From: Pseudomonas sp. BP8
GTDB lineage: Bacteria > Pseudomonadota > Gammaproteobacteria > Pseudomonadales > Pseudomonadaceae
Assembly (NCBI RefSeq): GCF_017875955.1
Contig: NZ_JAGINK010000001.1
Span: 4,556,501-4,620,500 of the forward strand
DNA: 64,000 nt
Direction of reading: 5' to 3'
The notes beneath the pieces are model-generated. The model did not search any database. It was not told where the DNA came from and saw nothing but the letters and a program-made list of their open reading frames with translations. A program made the translations under genes and the position numbers. This document shows positions 24,784-32,763 of this stretch, one piece after another. Numbering within the stretch: position 1 is the first letter of the stretch; each line of letters begins with the position of its first letter.

Positions 24784-27279
24784 CTAACTCAAGCCATCAT
24801 ACCTGCCGCTATTGCGAGCAGCCAAAAGCACTTTTTCCTTGCGCCAAGCGTTACTGCAACTCCAAGCCAATCTAGTAGAAGCAGCTGACGGATAAACAGC
24901 CAAACTTTCAATAAATCTATTAAACTGACCTTGCTGATAGCCATCCAATAAAGTATTAATCCGCTCCAAACTCCCCATAGCATTAACCTTTTCCGCTTTA
25001 GGCGAGCAGTGCTCGAGCATTTTTATAAATTGTCGCCAGTGGCGTATTTCGGACAATAGGATCACCAAAGCCTGTTCTTGCAGCTCATTAAAACTACCGA
25101 CAAAAGCCTCAGTCAAAATATAGACCATTGGACCAAGCGTTTCGGGCGGCAGCAAACCAAAAGGTAAACGCTGGCCGTTAACAACGATGACTTTTTCAGA
25201 TTTATGGATAACGATATAGTTGGCCAAATTATGTGCCTCGGCCTTGGAAGCTTTCCGTTTTTTCCACCACGAGCTCATCGCCTCCTGCCCCGCCTCAAAA
25301 CCTGCCATAGCCTGTTTAGCAGGCGATGTTGCCACCTGGAACAAGCCTGAGACGATATAGTCAAAAGCTTCCCCCGTCACGCCTAACAGGTACCTGTAGT
25401 CCACAGCCGCCAACGCATTGCAAAACAATAGAGTCAGTTTCCCGACCTGCTGCAGGTCCACCACCGCGCCGAATCCACCACCAGCTCCAGGGCCCAAAAC
25501 CACGGAAGCCCTGCAATTAAATGCCAGTCGGTCGCGAGAAATACTGATCCCGGCCTCCGCAGCGCCTCCAATGCCCAACGCCACATTCCCTTCAGCCTTG
25601 ATCTCGGCCAGTTTTACCCAACTACTCCCTGCATTGGCTTGGCTCAAAACGGCATCGCCCGCCCCTTGCTTATCCGGTTCAACCCACTCCAATGCGCCGC
25701 TCAGGACACCTCCGGCCTGGGCCCCGGCAAAAATATCCCCCTTCAAACCGATGTTGCCGCTAGGCCCAACTTCCATAGTCGGAGTACCTAGCAATGCAGT
25801 AGCGCCTGCCGGGGTCTCAGAAGGTTTATATTGTGTTTTAACACCGGCCTCAACCTGCCCTCTAACGCCAACGAAACAGGACAACTCCAACTTTCCGCTC
25901 ATGCGAAACACGCCCAGTGGATGCAGCACTTCTTGCCCCACGGCATTGCGATAGGACATGTTCGCGACATACCCACCTTGGTCAGGGAAAAACTGGTTCA
26001 GCGTCGCCGAAGCCTCGGCCATCGATAGCGCTGCGCTGCCTTTGCCCCCGATATCAACGCTGCCTTCCCTGGGGTTCCAGTTGTTTACGCCAGCACTGGT
26101 ATTAGCAGCAAAACGCATTGAATGCGCTTCTGCGGATACTGCATATGGCGCTGCATCGCTCTGATTTGAGGTCCACTGCACCTCTCCATGCAGCGCATTG
26201 AGCAGGTTGTCATCCTTACTGGTCCAGGAAGTGAGTTTGAATTCGAGATTGCCCAGAGGCCCGGCTTTGCGCCCAGCGCTGACCGCCTCCTTGATGTCCT
26301 TTATCAGGTCTGTCGCCAGTTGTTTACCGAATGGCTTACCGGCCATGACGCGCGTGGAAGTCCGAATTTTCCACGTTGTGGTATTGCGGTACGGGATCGA
26401 GATGTAATGGCGCCGAGTGGGGTCGCTGAACAGGATGATTTCAACGATATCAATACCAGATCTGGTTTGTTTGCCCTTCTGACGCTCAAAGCCGCGCACC
26501 CAACCATGCTTCGAAGCGGGTGCTGCGCTGTTGGCATTCGTCGAGCTGTCCTCTGGTTCGGGTTTTTTCTGGGCTGCCAGTTGCGCACGCAATTTGCCGA
26601 TTTCCGTATCCAGCTCCAGAACTTTTTTGTTCTGCAAGGATTTCCAGTTACTTTCAAATCGCGTTGTTCCAGCAATGCTGGGTGTATAGCGCTGATACCA
26701 GTCACGTGCTTGCTGCAAGGACGCGAGTTGCCCCTGCAGGTCTTTATCAGTCGTCAGGGGGGCTGTCTTGCTGGGCGGTGGGAGGGTCTTGCGCATCAAT
26801 AACCCCGCGCCCTCAGCCTTAACCGCCCACGCTTCTTTGAGGCAACCTGCACAAGCACAGATGGCCAGGGGGTCTTGCGGCTTGTTGCACTGAGTGATGG
26901 GCAAGGCCTTGGCCAGCCTCTGATGAAAATCATCCATCAGCCTCTGAACCGCGTTGATCTCTTGCTTCAGTGATTTGGACTGCTTGTCGGTCAACACATA
27001 GAAGTGAGGCTCACCGGTAATGTGGGCTACATCGACCAGTTCTTCGTCGCATTGAGCCTGACCTTTGAGGGCGATCGAGCTGGTAGTGTCTGCATGCATC
27101 GGTGGTGGCAGTTCGGCGTTGAGCGCGGCACTGGGAAGCTTCAACTCCCAACCGACCCTGATATGGTCGGGGTTGATGATGATCGGGTTAAGGGCCGTGA
27201 TCTCTGATTCCTTAGCGCCATGCCGCAGGGCAATTTCCCCCAGGGTGTCGCCAGATTTAACCGTGTAGGTGCTGTTCAT
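24784..27279 (-). CDS. LysM-bearing putative type VI secretion effector
   Basis: An 831-residue protein without signal peptide, encoded directly after VgrG and DUF4123 genes, the usual position of a cargo effector. Residues 4-48 form a LysM domain (TYTVKSGDTLGEIALRHG, INPDHIRVGWELKLP), which binds peptidoglycan. A cysteine cluster follows at 131, 141, 143 and 146 (CNKPQDPLAICACAGC), then a helical segment at about 180-245, a variable middle, and a glycine/alanine-rich region near 510-590 (DIFAGAQAGGVLSGALEW, VALGIGGAAEAGISIS) as found in other large type VI effectors. The C-terminal 200 residues are helical with a hydrophobic patch (LLFCNALAAVDYRYLLGV). I recognise no nuclease, lipase or amidase motif. 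The toxic activity is unknown; membrane or wall attack is an inference. Confidence 0.75.
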   Translation of the reverse strand: MNSTYTVKSGDTLGEIALRHGAKESEITALNPIIINPDHIRVGWELKLPSAALNAELPPPMHADTTSSIALKGQAQCDEELVDVAHITGEPHFYVLTDKQSKSLKQEINAVQRLMDDFHQRLAKALPITQCNKPQDPLAICACAGCLKEAWAVKAEGAGLLMRKTLPPPSKTAPLTTDKDLQGQLASLQQARDWYQRYTPSIAGTTRFESNWKSLQNKKVLELDTEIGKLRAQLAAQKKPEPEDSSTNANSAAPASKHGWVRGFERQKGKQTRSGIDIVEIILFSDPTRRHYISIPYRNTTTWKIRTSTRVMAGKPFGKQLATDLIKDIKEAVSAGRKAGPLGNLEFKLTSWTSKDDNLLNALHGEVQWTSNQSDAAPYAVSAEAHSMRFAANTSAGVNNWNPREGSVDIGGKGSAALSMAEASATLNQFFPDQGGYVANMSYRNAVGQEVLHPLGVFRMSGKLELSCFVGVRGQVEAGVKTQYKPSETPAGATALLGTPTMEVGPSGNIGLKGDIFAGAQAGGVLSGALEWVEPDKQGAGDAVLSQANAGSSWVKLAEIKAEGNVALGIGGAAEAGISISRDRLAFNCRASVVLGPGAGGGFGAVVDLQQVGKLTLLFCNALAAVDYRYLLGVTGEAFDYIVSGLFQVATSPAKQAMAGFEAGQEAMSSWWKKRKASKAEAHNLANYIVIHKSEKVIVVNGQRLPFGLLPPETLGPMVYILTEAFVGSFNELQEQALVILLSEIRHWRQFIKMLEHCSPKAEKVNAMGSLERINTLLDGYQQGQFNRFIESLAVYPSAASTRLAWSCSNAWRKEKVLLAARNSGRYDGLS

Positions 27280-27298
27280 CTATCATCGTCCTTGTCAT

Positions 27299-28132
27299 TC
27301 AGAGACCTTCGAGCTCAATCAGCTTGTCGCCAAGACTCAGGTCATCGCGGGCGAGTAATTCGGCAGAGGGGGAGCGATGCCAGAAGTCATCGCCCTTGCT
27401 CAGCGACACGCGCAACCAGCGCTCCTGCTCAGCCACCTGCAGGTATCCGGCTTGCTGTGCAGCAATCAGCTGCCGATAGACAAACTCCAGCGGATCATCC
27501 ATTGACAGAACGCCGTGATAGTCCTGGGTGAACCGGCCTGCCAGTACCTTCAAGCGCTGCAGTTGCATACCGTCCTGACGCTCGTGGCTCAGGTGCAAGC
27601 AGCCGGTGGCTTGAGTCTTGACCTCTGATCCAGGGTGCGGATGAGCCAAATGGCGCCAACCCAGCTCATTTCGCCAAACCATGTCGGTGAGTGGGCCCAT
27701 GAACTGCAACAGCTCGGCTTCATCAAGGCTGCATAGCAACGGCTCCAGCCAGCGTGGTTCGAAAAACCGCATCATCTGGGCCGGTGTTTCATCGGTACTG
27801 ACGGTGAGCAGACTGCGCCAATGTTCAACCGCCCGGTCGAAGGACTGGTCATCCTTCAAGTAGGCCACGCACCCGGCATCTGCCCGTTCAAGCAGGCCGC
27901 AGGCGTACTCCGTCAATGCACCCGGCACGGCGCATAGCAAGGCGAATGGCCCTGCGCTTTGCAAGGCGGTGTAGGGGGTGTTTTCGAATAGAGACACACA
28001 GCGCTCTGCACCGTAGCTGATTGCCTGATCGACAGACGTCTGCAAGTGCGGAGCAAAACTCGCGTCGAGAATTACGCACAAGGCACCCGGGGTTACCGGC
28101 ACCTGAAAGGGCGAGGAAATGGATTGGATCAT
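27299..28132 (-). CDS. DUF4123 type VI effector adaptor (Tap/TEC-like)
   Basis: A 277-residue DUF4123 protein, a chaperone family that loads effectors onto VgrG tips. The ATG at 28132 overlaps the VgrG stop (ATGA), so the genes are translationally coupled; the longer open frame back to 28189 lies inside vgrG. Typical features are LCVILDASFAPHL near the N terminus, SLFENTPYTALQSAGPFALL, and FRFFEP-like MMRFFEPRWLEPLL in the middle. The effector gene starts 19 bp downstream. Confidence 0.85.
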   Translation of the reverse strand: MIQSISSPFQVPVTPGALCVILDASFAPHLQTSVDQAISYGAERCVSLFENTPYTALQSAGPFALLCAVPGALTEYACGLLERADAGCVAYLKDDQSFDRAVEHWRSLLTVSTDETPAQMMRFFEPRWLEPLLCSLDEAELLQFMGPLTDMVWRNELGWRHLAHPHPGSEVKTQATGCLHLSHERQDGMQLQRLKVLAGRFTQDYHGVLSMDDPLEFVYRQLIAAQQAGYLQVAEQERWLRVSLSKGDDFWHRSPSAELLARDDLSLGDKLIELEGL

Positions 28133-30180
28133 GGCTTGGTACCGGGGTGATGGATTGGGCAATGACCTGATGCATCGAGCTGGCAGCACGGGGTGGGCAA
28201 GAGCACACCCGCCACTGCTTGCTGCTGGTAGAACGCTGTACTGGGGATAGGCAGTGCAGTGGGTGCTGATAGCCCCTCAAGCATTCCTGGCATGACCGGC
28301 GCGGCAGCGGTACCTGTTGCGGGCGCGCCGCCGATCTGAATATCAGTACTGCTGAAAATCCCGCCTGGGCCAATGACGATGTGCTGCCCGCCCGCTTTCA
28401 ACGTGATACCCACACCGGCGTCGAGAACCAGATTGGCGCCCGCCTTCAGGTGCACCTGCTGGCCAGCCTCGACGGCCAGTAGTTGGCCGACTCGGGTATG
28501 ACTGCTTTGAGCTACCTGCAGATAGTCGTTGGCTTTGAGTTCCACCTTACGGTCAGCACCGACAGAGCGCTGGTCTTGCGCCTCAAGCACCGCAATGCTG
28601 TTGCCCTTGATGGTTTCGTGACGCTCGTTACCCACCTGCAGCCGACTGTCATGCTCGACCCGCTGCTCCATATCGCGCTGCGCGCGAAGATAGATCAGCT
28701 CCTGCCCCGCCCGGTCTTCAATCGACAGTTCGTTGTAGCCACCGGTGTGCGGCGAACTGTGACTGCGCAGTACGGTTCGGGTCTTGTGGTCCGGCAAGGG
28801 GTACGGCGCGGGCATCAGCGTGTTTCGCACGCAACCGGTAATCATCGGCTTGTCGGGATTGCCTTCGAGGAAGGTCACCAGCACTTCCATACCGACCCGC
28901 GGAATGGTGACCGCACCGTAACTCTGCCCTGCCCAACTCGATGCGACCCGCAGCCAACAACTGCTTTTGTCGCTGCCCAGCTCGGCGCGGTCCCAGTGGA
29001 ATTCGACTTTTACCCGCCCGTATTCATCGCAGAAGATCTCTTCCCCCGCGGGGCCAGTCACCCTGGCTGTCTGGCTCACCAGCGGCGATTCACGGGTGAC
29101 CAGCGGCGGGCGGTAGAACACATCCCAGGGGATGGCAGTGAAGGTGTTGCGATAGCCTTGGATAAAGCCGTCCGAGGAATCACTGTCGCTGGTGACCGAC
29201 TCTTCAAGCACCTGCGGCTGCTTGCCTTCATGCATGACGCTGAACAACAGCCACAAGTCGTTGCACGCCTTGCGCGGATGCTCGACCAGTTCAAGAAAGT
29301 GACCGCTGCGCAACGTCGGCTGATCGCTGTGGCCCTCGGCTAACTGATAGTCAGTGCGGTGTCGCTCCAGCGCGTGGCGGGCGAGTTGCTTGCCGCGCTG
29401 TTCAGTGGTGAGCGGTGCCGGGTAGCGATAGTCTTCGAGCGCCGGGCGGTACTCGGCGCTGAACTGGCTCTCAGGCAACAGGCCTGGGCGTTTGAAGTCG
29501 TAGTCCCGGCGCATGACTGCGCTGGTTCGCGTACTCAAACGCTGGGAAAACTGCCTGACCACCGGATGATCAGCCACCAGGCCACGGCCTTGCTGGTACG
29601 GCGTTGCACCGAGTCTGGGAAAGAAGGTCTGATCATCGGTAAAGACCAGTTGATGGCCATCCGGGCTGTGTTGGTGATGCCAGGCAATGCCGTCTTCGCT
29701 GCACAGCCGCTGGACGAAGGCAAAGTCGCTTTCTGCATATTGCGTGCAGTATTCGCGCTCGGGGCTGGTACTCACATGAAACCTGAAGGCGTCGGCCTGA
29801 ATCCCGTGGCCCTTGAGTACTTGAGCGACGATCTGCGGCACCGTCATCTGCTGGAAAATGCGCTGGTTGTAGCTGAACTGCAGGTAATGCAACGCCGGCA
29901 CAAGGCTCAGGTGATAGCGGGTCAGACGTTTACCGGCCTCCCCCACGAGTACGTTTTCAATGCGCCCATGCAGGCCTTCGCCCTTGAGCCCGAAGCGCAG
30001 AAACGCCGGTTGGCTGAGCAGGCTTTCCGGATCGAAATCGGGATACTCGCTGACCAGCTCAATCTCGATTGCATACAGGCTGCTGATGGCTTCGCGGCCG
30101 GCAAACGCCAGTACCTTGAAGTCATTGCGTACCGTGGGGATCAACAGCTCAAAATGTGCGGTATTGGCGGATGCAAACAT
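28129..30180 (-). CDS. vgrG: Type VI secretion spike protein VgrG
   Basis: A 683-residue VgrG (TssI). The N-terminal gp27-like part runs to about 370 (LISSLYAIEIELVSEYPDFD in part, ESDFAFVQRLCSEDGIAWHH). The gp5 OB fold includes DEYGRVKVEFHWDR and SSWAGQSYGAVTIPRVGMEV. The beta-helix of short repeats follows (VEHDSRLQVGNERHETIKGN in part, VGADRKVELKANDYLQV) and ends near 620. A 60-residue tail closes with a Cys/His-rich CCQLDASGHCPIHHPG that may bind metal. No enzymatic C-terminal domain is evident, so cargo is the separate LysM protein. No core type VI genes (tssB, tssC, tssM, clpV) are in the window, so this is an orphan vgrG module. Confidence 0.95.
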   Translation of the reverse strand: MFASANTAHFELLIPTVRNDFKVLAFAGREAISSLYAIEIELVSEYPDFDPESLLSQPAFLRFGLKGEGLHGRIENVLVGEAGKRLTRYHLSLVPALHYLQFSYNQRIFQQMTVPQIVAQVLKGHGIQADAFRFHVSTSPEREYCTQYAESDFAFVQRLCSEDGIAWHHQHSPDGHQLVFTDDQTFFPRLGATPYQQGRGLVADHPVVRQFSQRLSTRTSAVMRRDYDFKRPGLLPESQFSAEYRPALEDYRYPAPLTTEQRGKQLARHALERHRTDYQLAEGHSDQPTLRSGHFLELVEHPRKACNDLWLLFSVMHEGKQPQVLEESVTSDSDSSDGFIQGYRNTFTAIPWDVFYRPPLVTRESPLVSQTARVTGPAGEEIFCDEYGRVKVEFHWDRAELGSDKSSCWLRVASSWAGQSYGAVTIPRVGMEVLVTFLEGNPDKPMITGCVRNTLMPAPYPLPDHKTRTVLRSHSSPHTGGYNELSIEDRAGQELIYLRAQRDMEQRVEHDSRLQVGNERHETIKGNSIAVLEAQDQRSVGADRKVELKANDYLQVAQSSHTRVGQLLAVEAGQQVHLKAGANLVLDAGVGITLKAGGQHIVIGPGGIFSSTDIQIGGAPATGTAAAPVMPGMLEGLSAPTALPIPSTAFYQQQAVAGVLLPTPCCQLDASGHCPIHHPGTKP

Positions 30181-30190
30181 GGCATTGCCC

Positions 30191-30274
30191 TCATAAAGCC
30201 AAGTTCACGAAGGCAGCGGCGGTGATCAAGCCTTGTTTGGTACCGGTATCGGACATGTAAGCGGGCGTAGCCAT
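30191..30274 (-). pseudogene. Remnant of hcp (N-terminal codons only)
   Basis: A 27-codon frame upstream of vgrG on the same strand, missed by length filters. It starts ATG at 30274 with AAGGAG about 10 bases upstream, and the first 21 codons (MATPAYMSDTGTKQGLITAA) match the N terminus of Hcp (TssD) tube proteins. After AAF it reads VNLAL and stops at 30191. The remaining 140 or so residues of Hcp are absent. It ends 11 bp before the vgrG start. I infer deletion within an hcp-vgrG pair; the intact ribosome binding site may still give a leader peptide. Confidence 0.75.
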
Positions 30275-30365
30275 GGATGCGCTCCTTGCTGGAAAAATAG
30301 AGTCGCCAGGCGGGTAAAACACCCGCTGGTCACGTTATCGTTCTACAAGGTCCATGCCATCAAAC

Positions 30366-30392
30366 CAAAAACCCCTCTAGAACGGGGCTTTG
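30366..30392 (-). terminator. Rho-independent terminator
   Basis: On the minus strand a CCCCG/CGGGG-type stem (GCCCCGTTCTAGAGGGGTTT) is followed by a T run at 30366-30372. It would end transcription coming from the LysR gene at 30636 and insulate the hcp remnant and vgrG. Confidence 0.7.
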
Positions 30393-30443
30393 AGGATTTC
30401 AAGGGGTACGGGAGGGGGCGATTGGGCTGAAAAACCCTCGAAA

Positions 30444-30487
30444 AGTGCGCAACTTCTTGCGCAGTACTGCGCAAGAAGTTGCGCACT
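30444..30487. repeat. Perfect 44-bp palindrome made of two hairpin units
   Basis: The 44 bases are their own exact reverse complement, with centre at CAGTACTG. Each half is itself a hairpin (TGCGCAA, CTTC loop, TTGCGCA). A third copy of the unit lies at 30548. The 361-bp gap (30275-30635) that contains these elements has no gene I can support apart from the hcp remnant at its edge. Confidence 0.9.
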
Positions 30488-30547
30488 GGCCTGAAGGCCC
30501 TGAGTTACGTGGCCTGTAGCCGAAAAAAGCGGCGATTTTCGACTTTG

Positions 30548-30571
30548 AAGTGCGCAACTTCTTGCGCACTT
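30548..30571. repeat. Third copy of the hairpin unit
   Basis: AAGTGCGCAA, a CTTC loop and TTGCGCACTT form a perfect 10-bp stem. It is the same unit that occurs twice inside the 44-bp palindrome about 60 bp away. It lies just beyond the 3' end of the LysR gene, so it could also be a terminator-like structure, but no T run follows. Confidence 0.85.
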
Positions 30572-30635
30572 GGCAAATTGATTTAACCGGGTGATTTCAT
30601 CCCATCAGCGATGCCCCAGACCCGCTTCAAAATCA

Positions 30636-31553
30636 CTACTCCATCAATATCTCAACCAACACCTGCGCCGGCACACTCAACTCCACCCCCAACCGCGTCA
30701 CCACCTCATACGGCTCGCTGCGCGACTTCAGCTGCAAGGGCAAACGCACCAGCATGCCATGCTCAAGCGCGACCTTTGCCACATCCCACGGCATCACCGC
30801 CAGCAACCCCGCGTCCTGGAGCAACAGCGACAACGTAGTGAAGGTCGAAGACGTTTCGATCGGGTACTGCGGAAAACTCAACCCCGCCTCACGAAACTCC
30901 CGCTCCAACGTCAGCCGCATTGGCATGTTCACCGGGAACACCACCCACCGCGAATCAGCCAACTGGGCCAGGCTCAACGACTCACTGCCGGCCAGCGGAT
31001 GCGCCGGGTTGGCCACCAACACCAATTGCTCCTGATGCTTGACCCGGCTCTCGTACGCCGCCGGGCGCGGGCTGACGCTGGTCCGACAGATCACCAGGTC
31101 CAGGCGGCCCTGATCAAGCAGGGTAAGCAAGCGATCACTGGTGTCTTCCACGACCGATACCGAAAGGTCCGGCTGGCTCTCGCGCAATCGCGCCAAACCC
31201 TCGACCAGGATCGGCACGGCGCCCATGATCGTCCCCACCGACAGGCGCCCGCCATGTCCCTGGAGAATCCCCAGCATCTCTTCGCGCAGGTGCGCCAGGT
31301 CATTGCCGATCAGGCGCGCATAACGCACCACACAGCGCCCAAGGTCATTCGCCTCAAGGCCCTTGCTGGTGCGTTCGAACAGCACGGCACCAAAGGTCGA
31401 CTCGATCTCGTTGAGCGCCTTGGTCGCCCCTGGCTGAGTGATCGACATGGCCTCGGCGGCCTTGTGGATCGAGCCCAGCTCATCAAGGCTGATCAGCAGG
31501 CGTAACTGGCGCAACCGCAGGCGTGAAACCATTGAATTCAAGGGTGGCAGCAT
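30636..31553 (-). CDS. LysR-family regulator (sugar-acid operon type)
   Basis: A 305-residue LysR regulator. The helix-turn-helix is LRQLRLLISLDELGSIHKAA then MSITQPGATKALNEIE. The effector domain includes LRESQPDLSVSVVED and LLQDAGLLAVMPWDVAK. It resembles the GalR/GbpR-like group that controls sugar and aromatic acid catabolism. The start may be the ATG at 31553 or the one 21 bases later (MVSRLRLRQL); neither has a good ribosome binding site. It is divergent from the truncated dehydratase and dioxovalerate dehydrogenase genes, the probable targets. Confidence 0.87.
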   Translation of the reverse strand: MLPPLNSMVSRLRLRQLRLLISLDELGSIHKAAEAMSITQPGATKALNEIESTFGAVLFERTSKGLEANDLGRCVVRYARLIGNDLAHLREEMLGILQGHGGRLSVGTIMGAVPILVEGLARLRESQPDLSVSVVEDTSDRLLTLLDQGRLDLVICRTSVSPRPAAYESRVKHQEQLVLVANPAHPLAGSESLSLAQLADSRWVVFPVNMPMRLTLEREFREAGLSFPQYPIETSSTFTTLSLLLQDAGLLAVMPWDVAKVALEHGMLVRLPLQLKSRSEPYEVVTRLGVELSVPAQVLVEILME

Positions 31554-31686
31554 AGGGGATCACTAAAAGTTATCACGGGGTGAACAGCTCTCATTAGGCA
31601 GCAATGCGGGGGAAATTTAAAGTGATCAGCAACCGCCCCCATAACAACAAACAGGAGCCCTGGCGCCTTACCCCAACGTCGACGGC

Positions 31687-32733
31687 GTGGTCGCCCTGAC
31701 CCACGGCGTCGGCTGCGCGGTCGATCCCGCTGGCGAGGCGCTGGCAATGCTGCGCCGCACCCTCGGCGGCTACGCCGTGCACGCCAATTTCGCCTCGGTG
31801 CTGCTGATCGGCCTGGGCTGCGAAACCAACCAGATACCCGACCTGCTCGCCGCCCAGGGCCTGGAAAGCAGCCATGCGCTGCGCACCTTCACCATCCAGG
31901 GCACCGGCGGCACCTCGAAGACCATTGCCAGCGGCATTGCCCAGGTCAAGTCGCTGCTGGCCGAAGCCAACCAGGTCGAGCGCCAGCCGGTCAGCGTCAG
32001 CCACCTCACGGTAGGCCTGCAGTGCGGCGGCTCGGACGGCTACTCGGGGATCACTGCCAACCCGGCACTGGGCAACGCGGTGGACCGCCTGGTCGCTGCA
32101 GGCGGCACGGCGATCCTCTCGGAAACGCCTGAAATCTACGGTGCCGAGCACCTGCTGACGCGCCGTGCGGTGAGCCAGCAGGTCGGCGAAAAACTGCTCG
32201 CCCGGATTCGCTGGTGGGAAGCCTACTGCCAACGGATGGACGCCGAGCTGAACAACAACCCCTCGGCCGGCAACAAGGCCGGCGGCCTGACCACCATCCT
32301 CGAGAAGTCACTCGGTGCGGTAGCCAAGGCCGGCTCCTCTGACCTGGTAGATGTTTACCAGTATGCCGAACCGGTGCGCGCTCACGGCCTGGTGTTCATG
32401 GACACCCCCGGCTACGACCCGATTTCCGCCACCGGCCAGGTCGCCGGCGGCGCCAACCTGATCGCCTTTACCACCGGCCGCGGCTCGGCCTACGGCTGCG
32501 CGCCATCGCCATCGATCAAGCTGGCGACCAACACCCGCCTGTGGGAAACCCAGGAAGAAGACATGGACGTCAACTGCGGCGGCATCGCCGATGGCAGCAT
32601 GACCATCGAAGAGCGCGGCGAACATATCTACCGAATGATGCTGAGCATCGCCTCCGGCGAGCGCAGCAAGAGTGAACAGCACGGCTACGGCCAGAACGAG
32701 TTCGTGCCGTGGCAGATCGGCGCCATTACCTGA
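31687..32733 (+). pseudogene. 5'-truncated galactarate/altronate dehydratase (GarD/UxaA family)
   Basis: The open frame gives 348 residues from a GTG at 31687, and is open back to a stop at 31642. It matches the C-terminal part of GarD/UxaA dehydratases: YPNVDGVVALTHGVGC, LIGLGCETNQIP, GLQCGGSDGYSGITANPALG, KAGGLTTILEKSLGA, FTTGRGSAYG. Family members have an N-terminal SAF domain and about 50 more residues (RNxxGxxxT region) before YPNVDGVV; these are missing. CAGGAG at 31652-31656, with GCCCTGG directly after, looks like a ribosome binding site joined to internal sequence by a deletion. It is probably non-functional, though a short protein could be made. The next gene encodes the last enzyme of the same pathway. 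Confidence 0.75.
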
Positions 32734-32763
32734 TTCCCTTGTCTTTTCGTTACAGGAGCCTGC

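Noticed and set aside
30444..30571. CRISPR array
   Set aside because: Only three units with unequal spacing and palindromic repeats; no spacer pattern and no cas genes.
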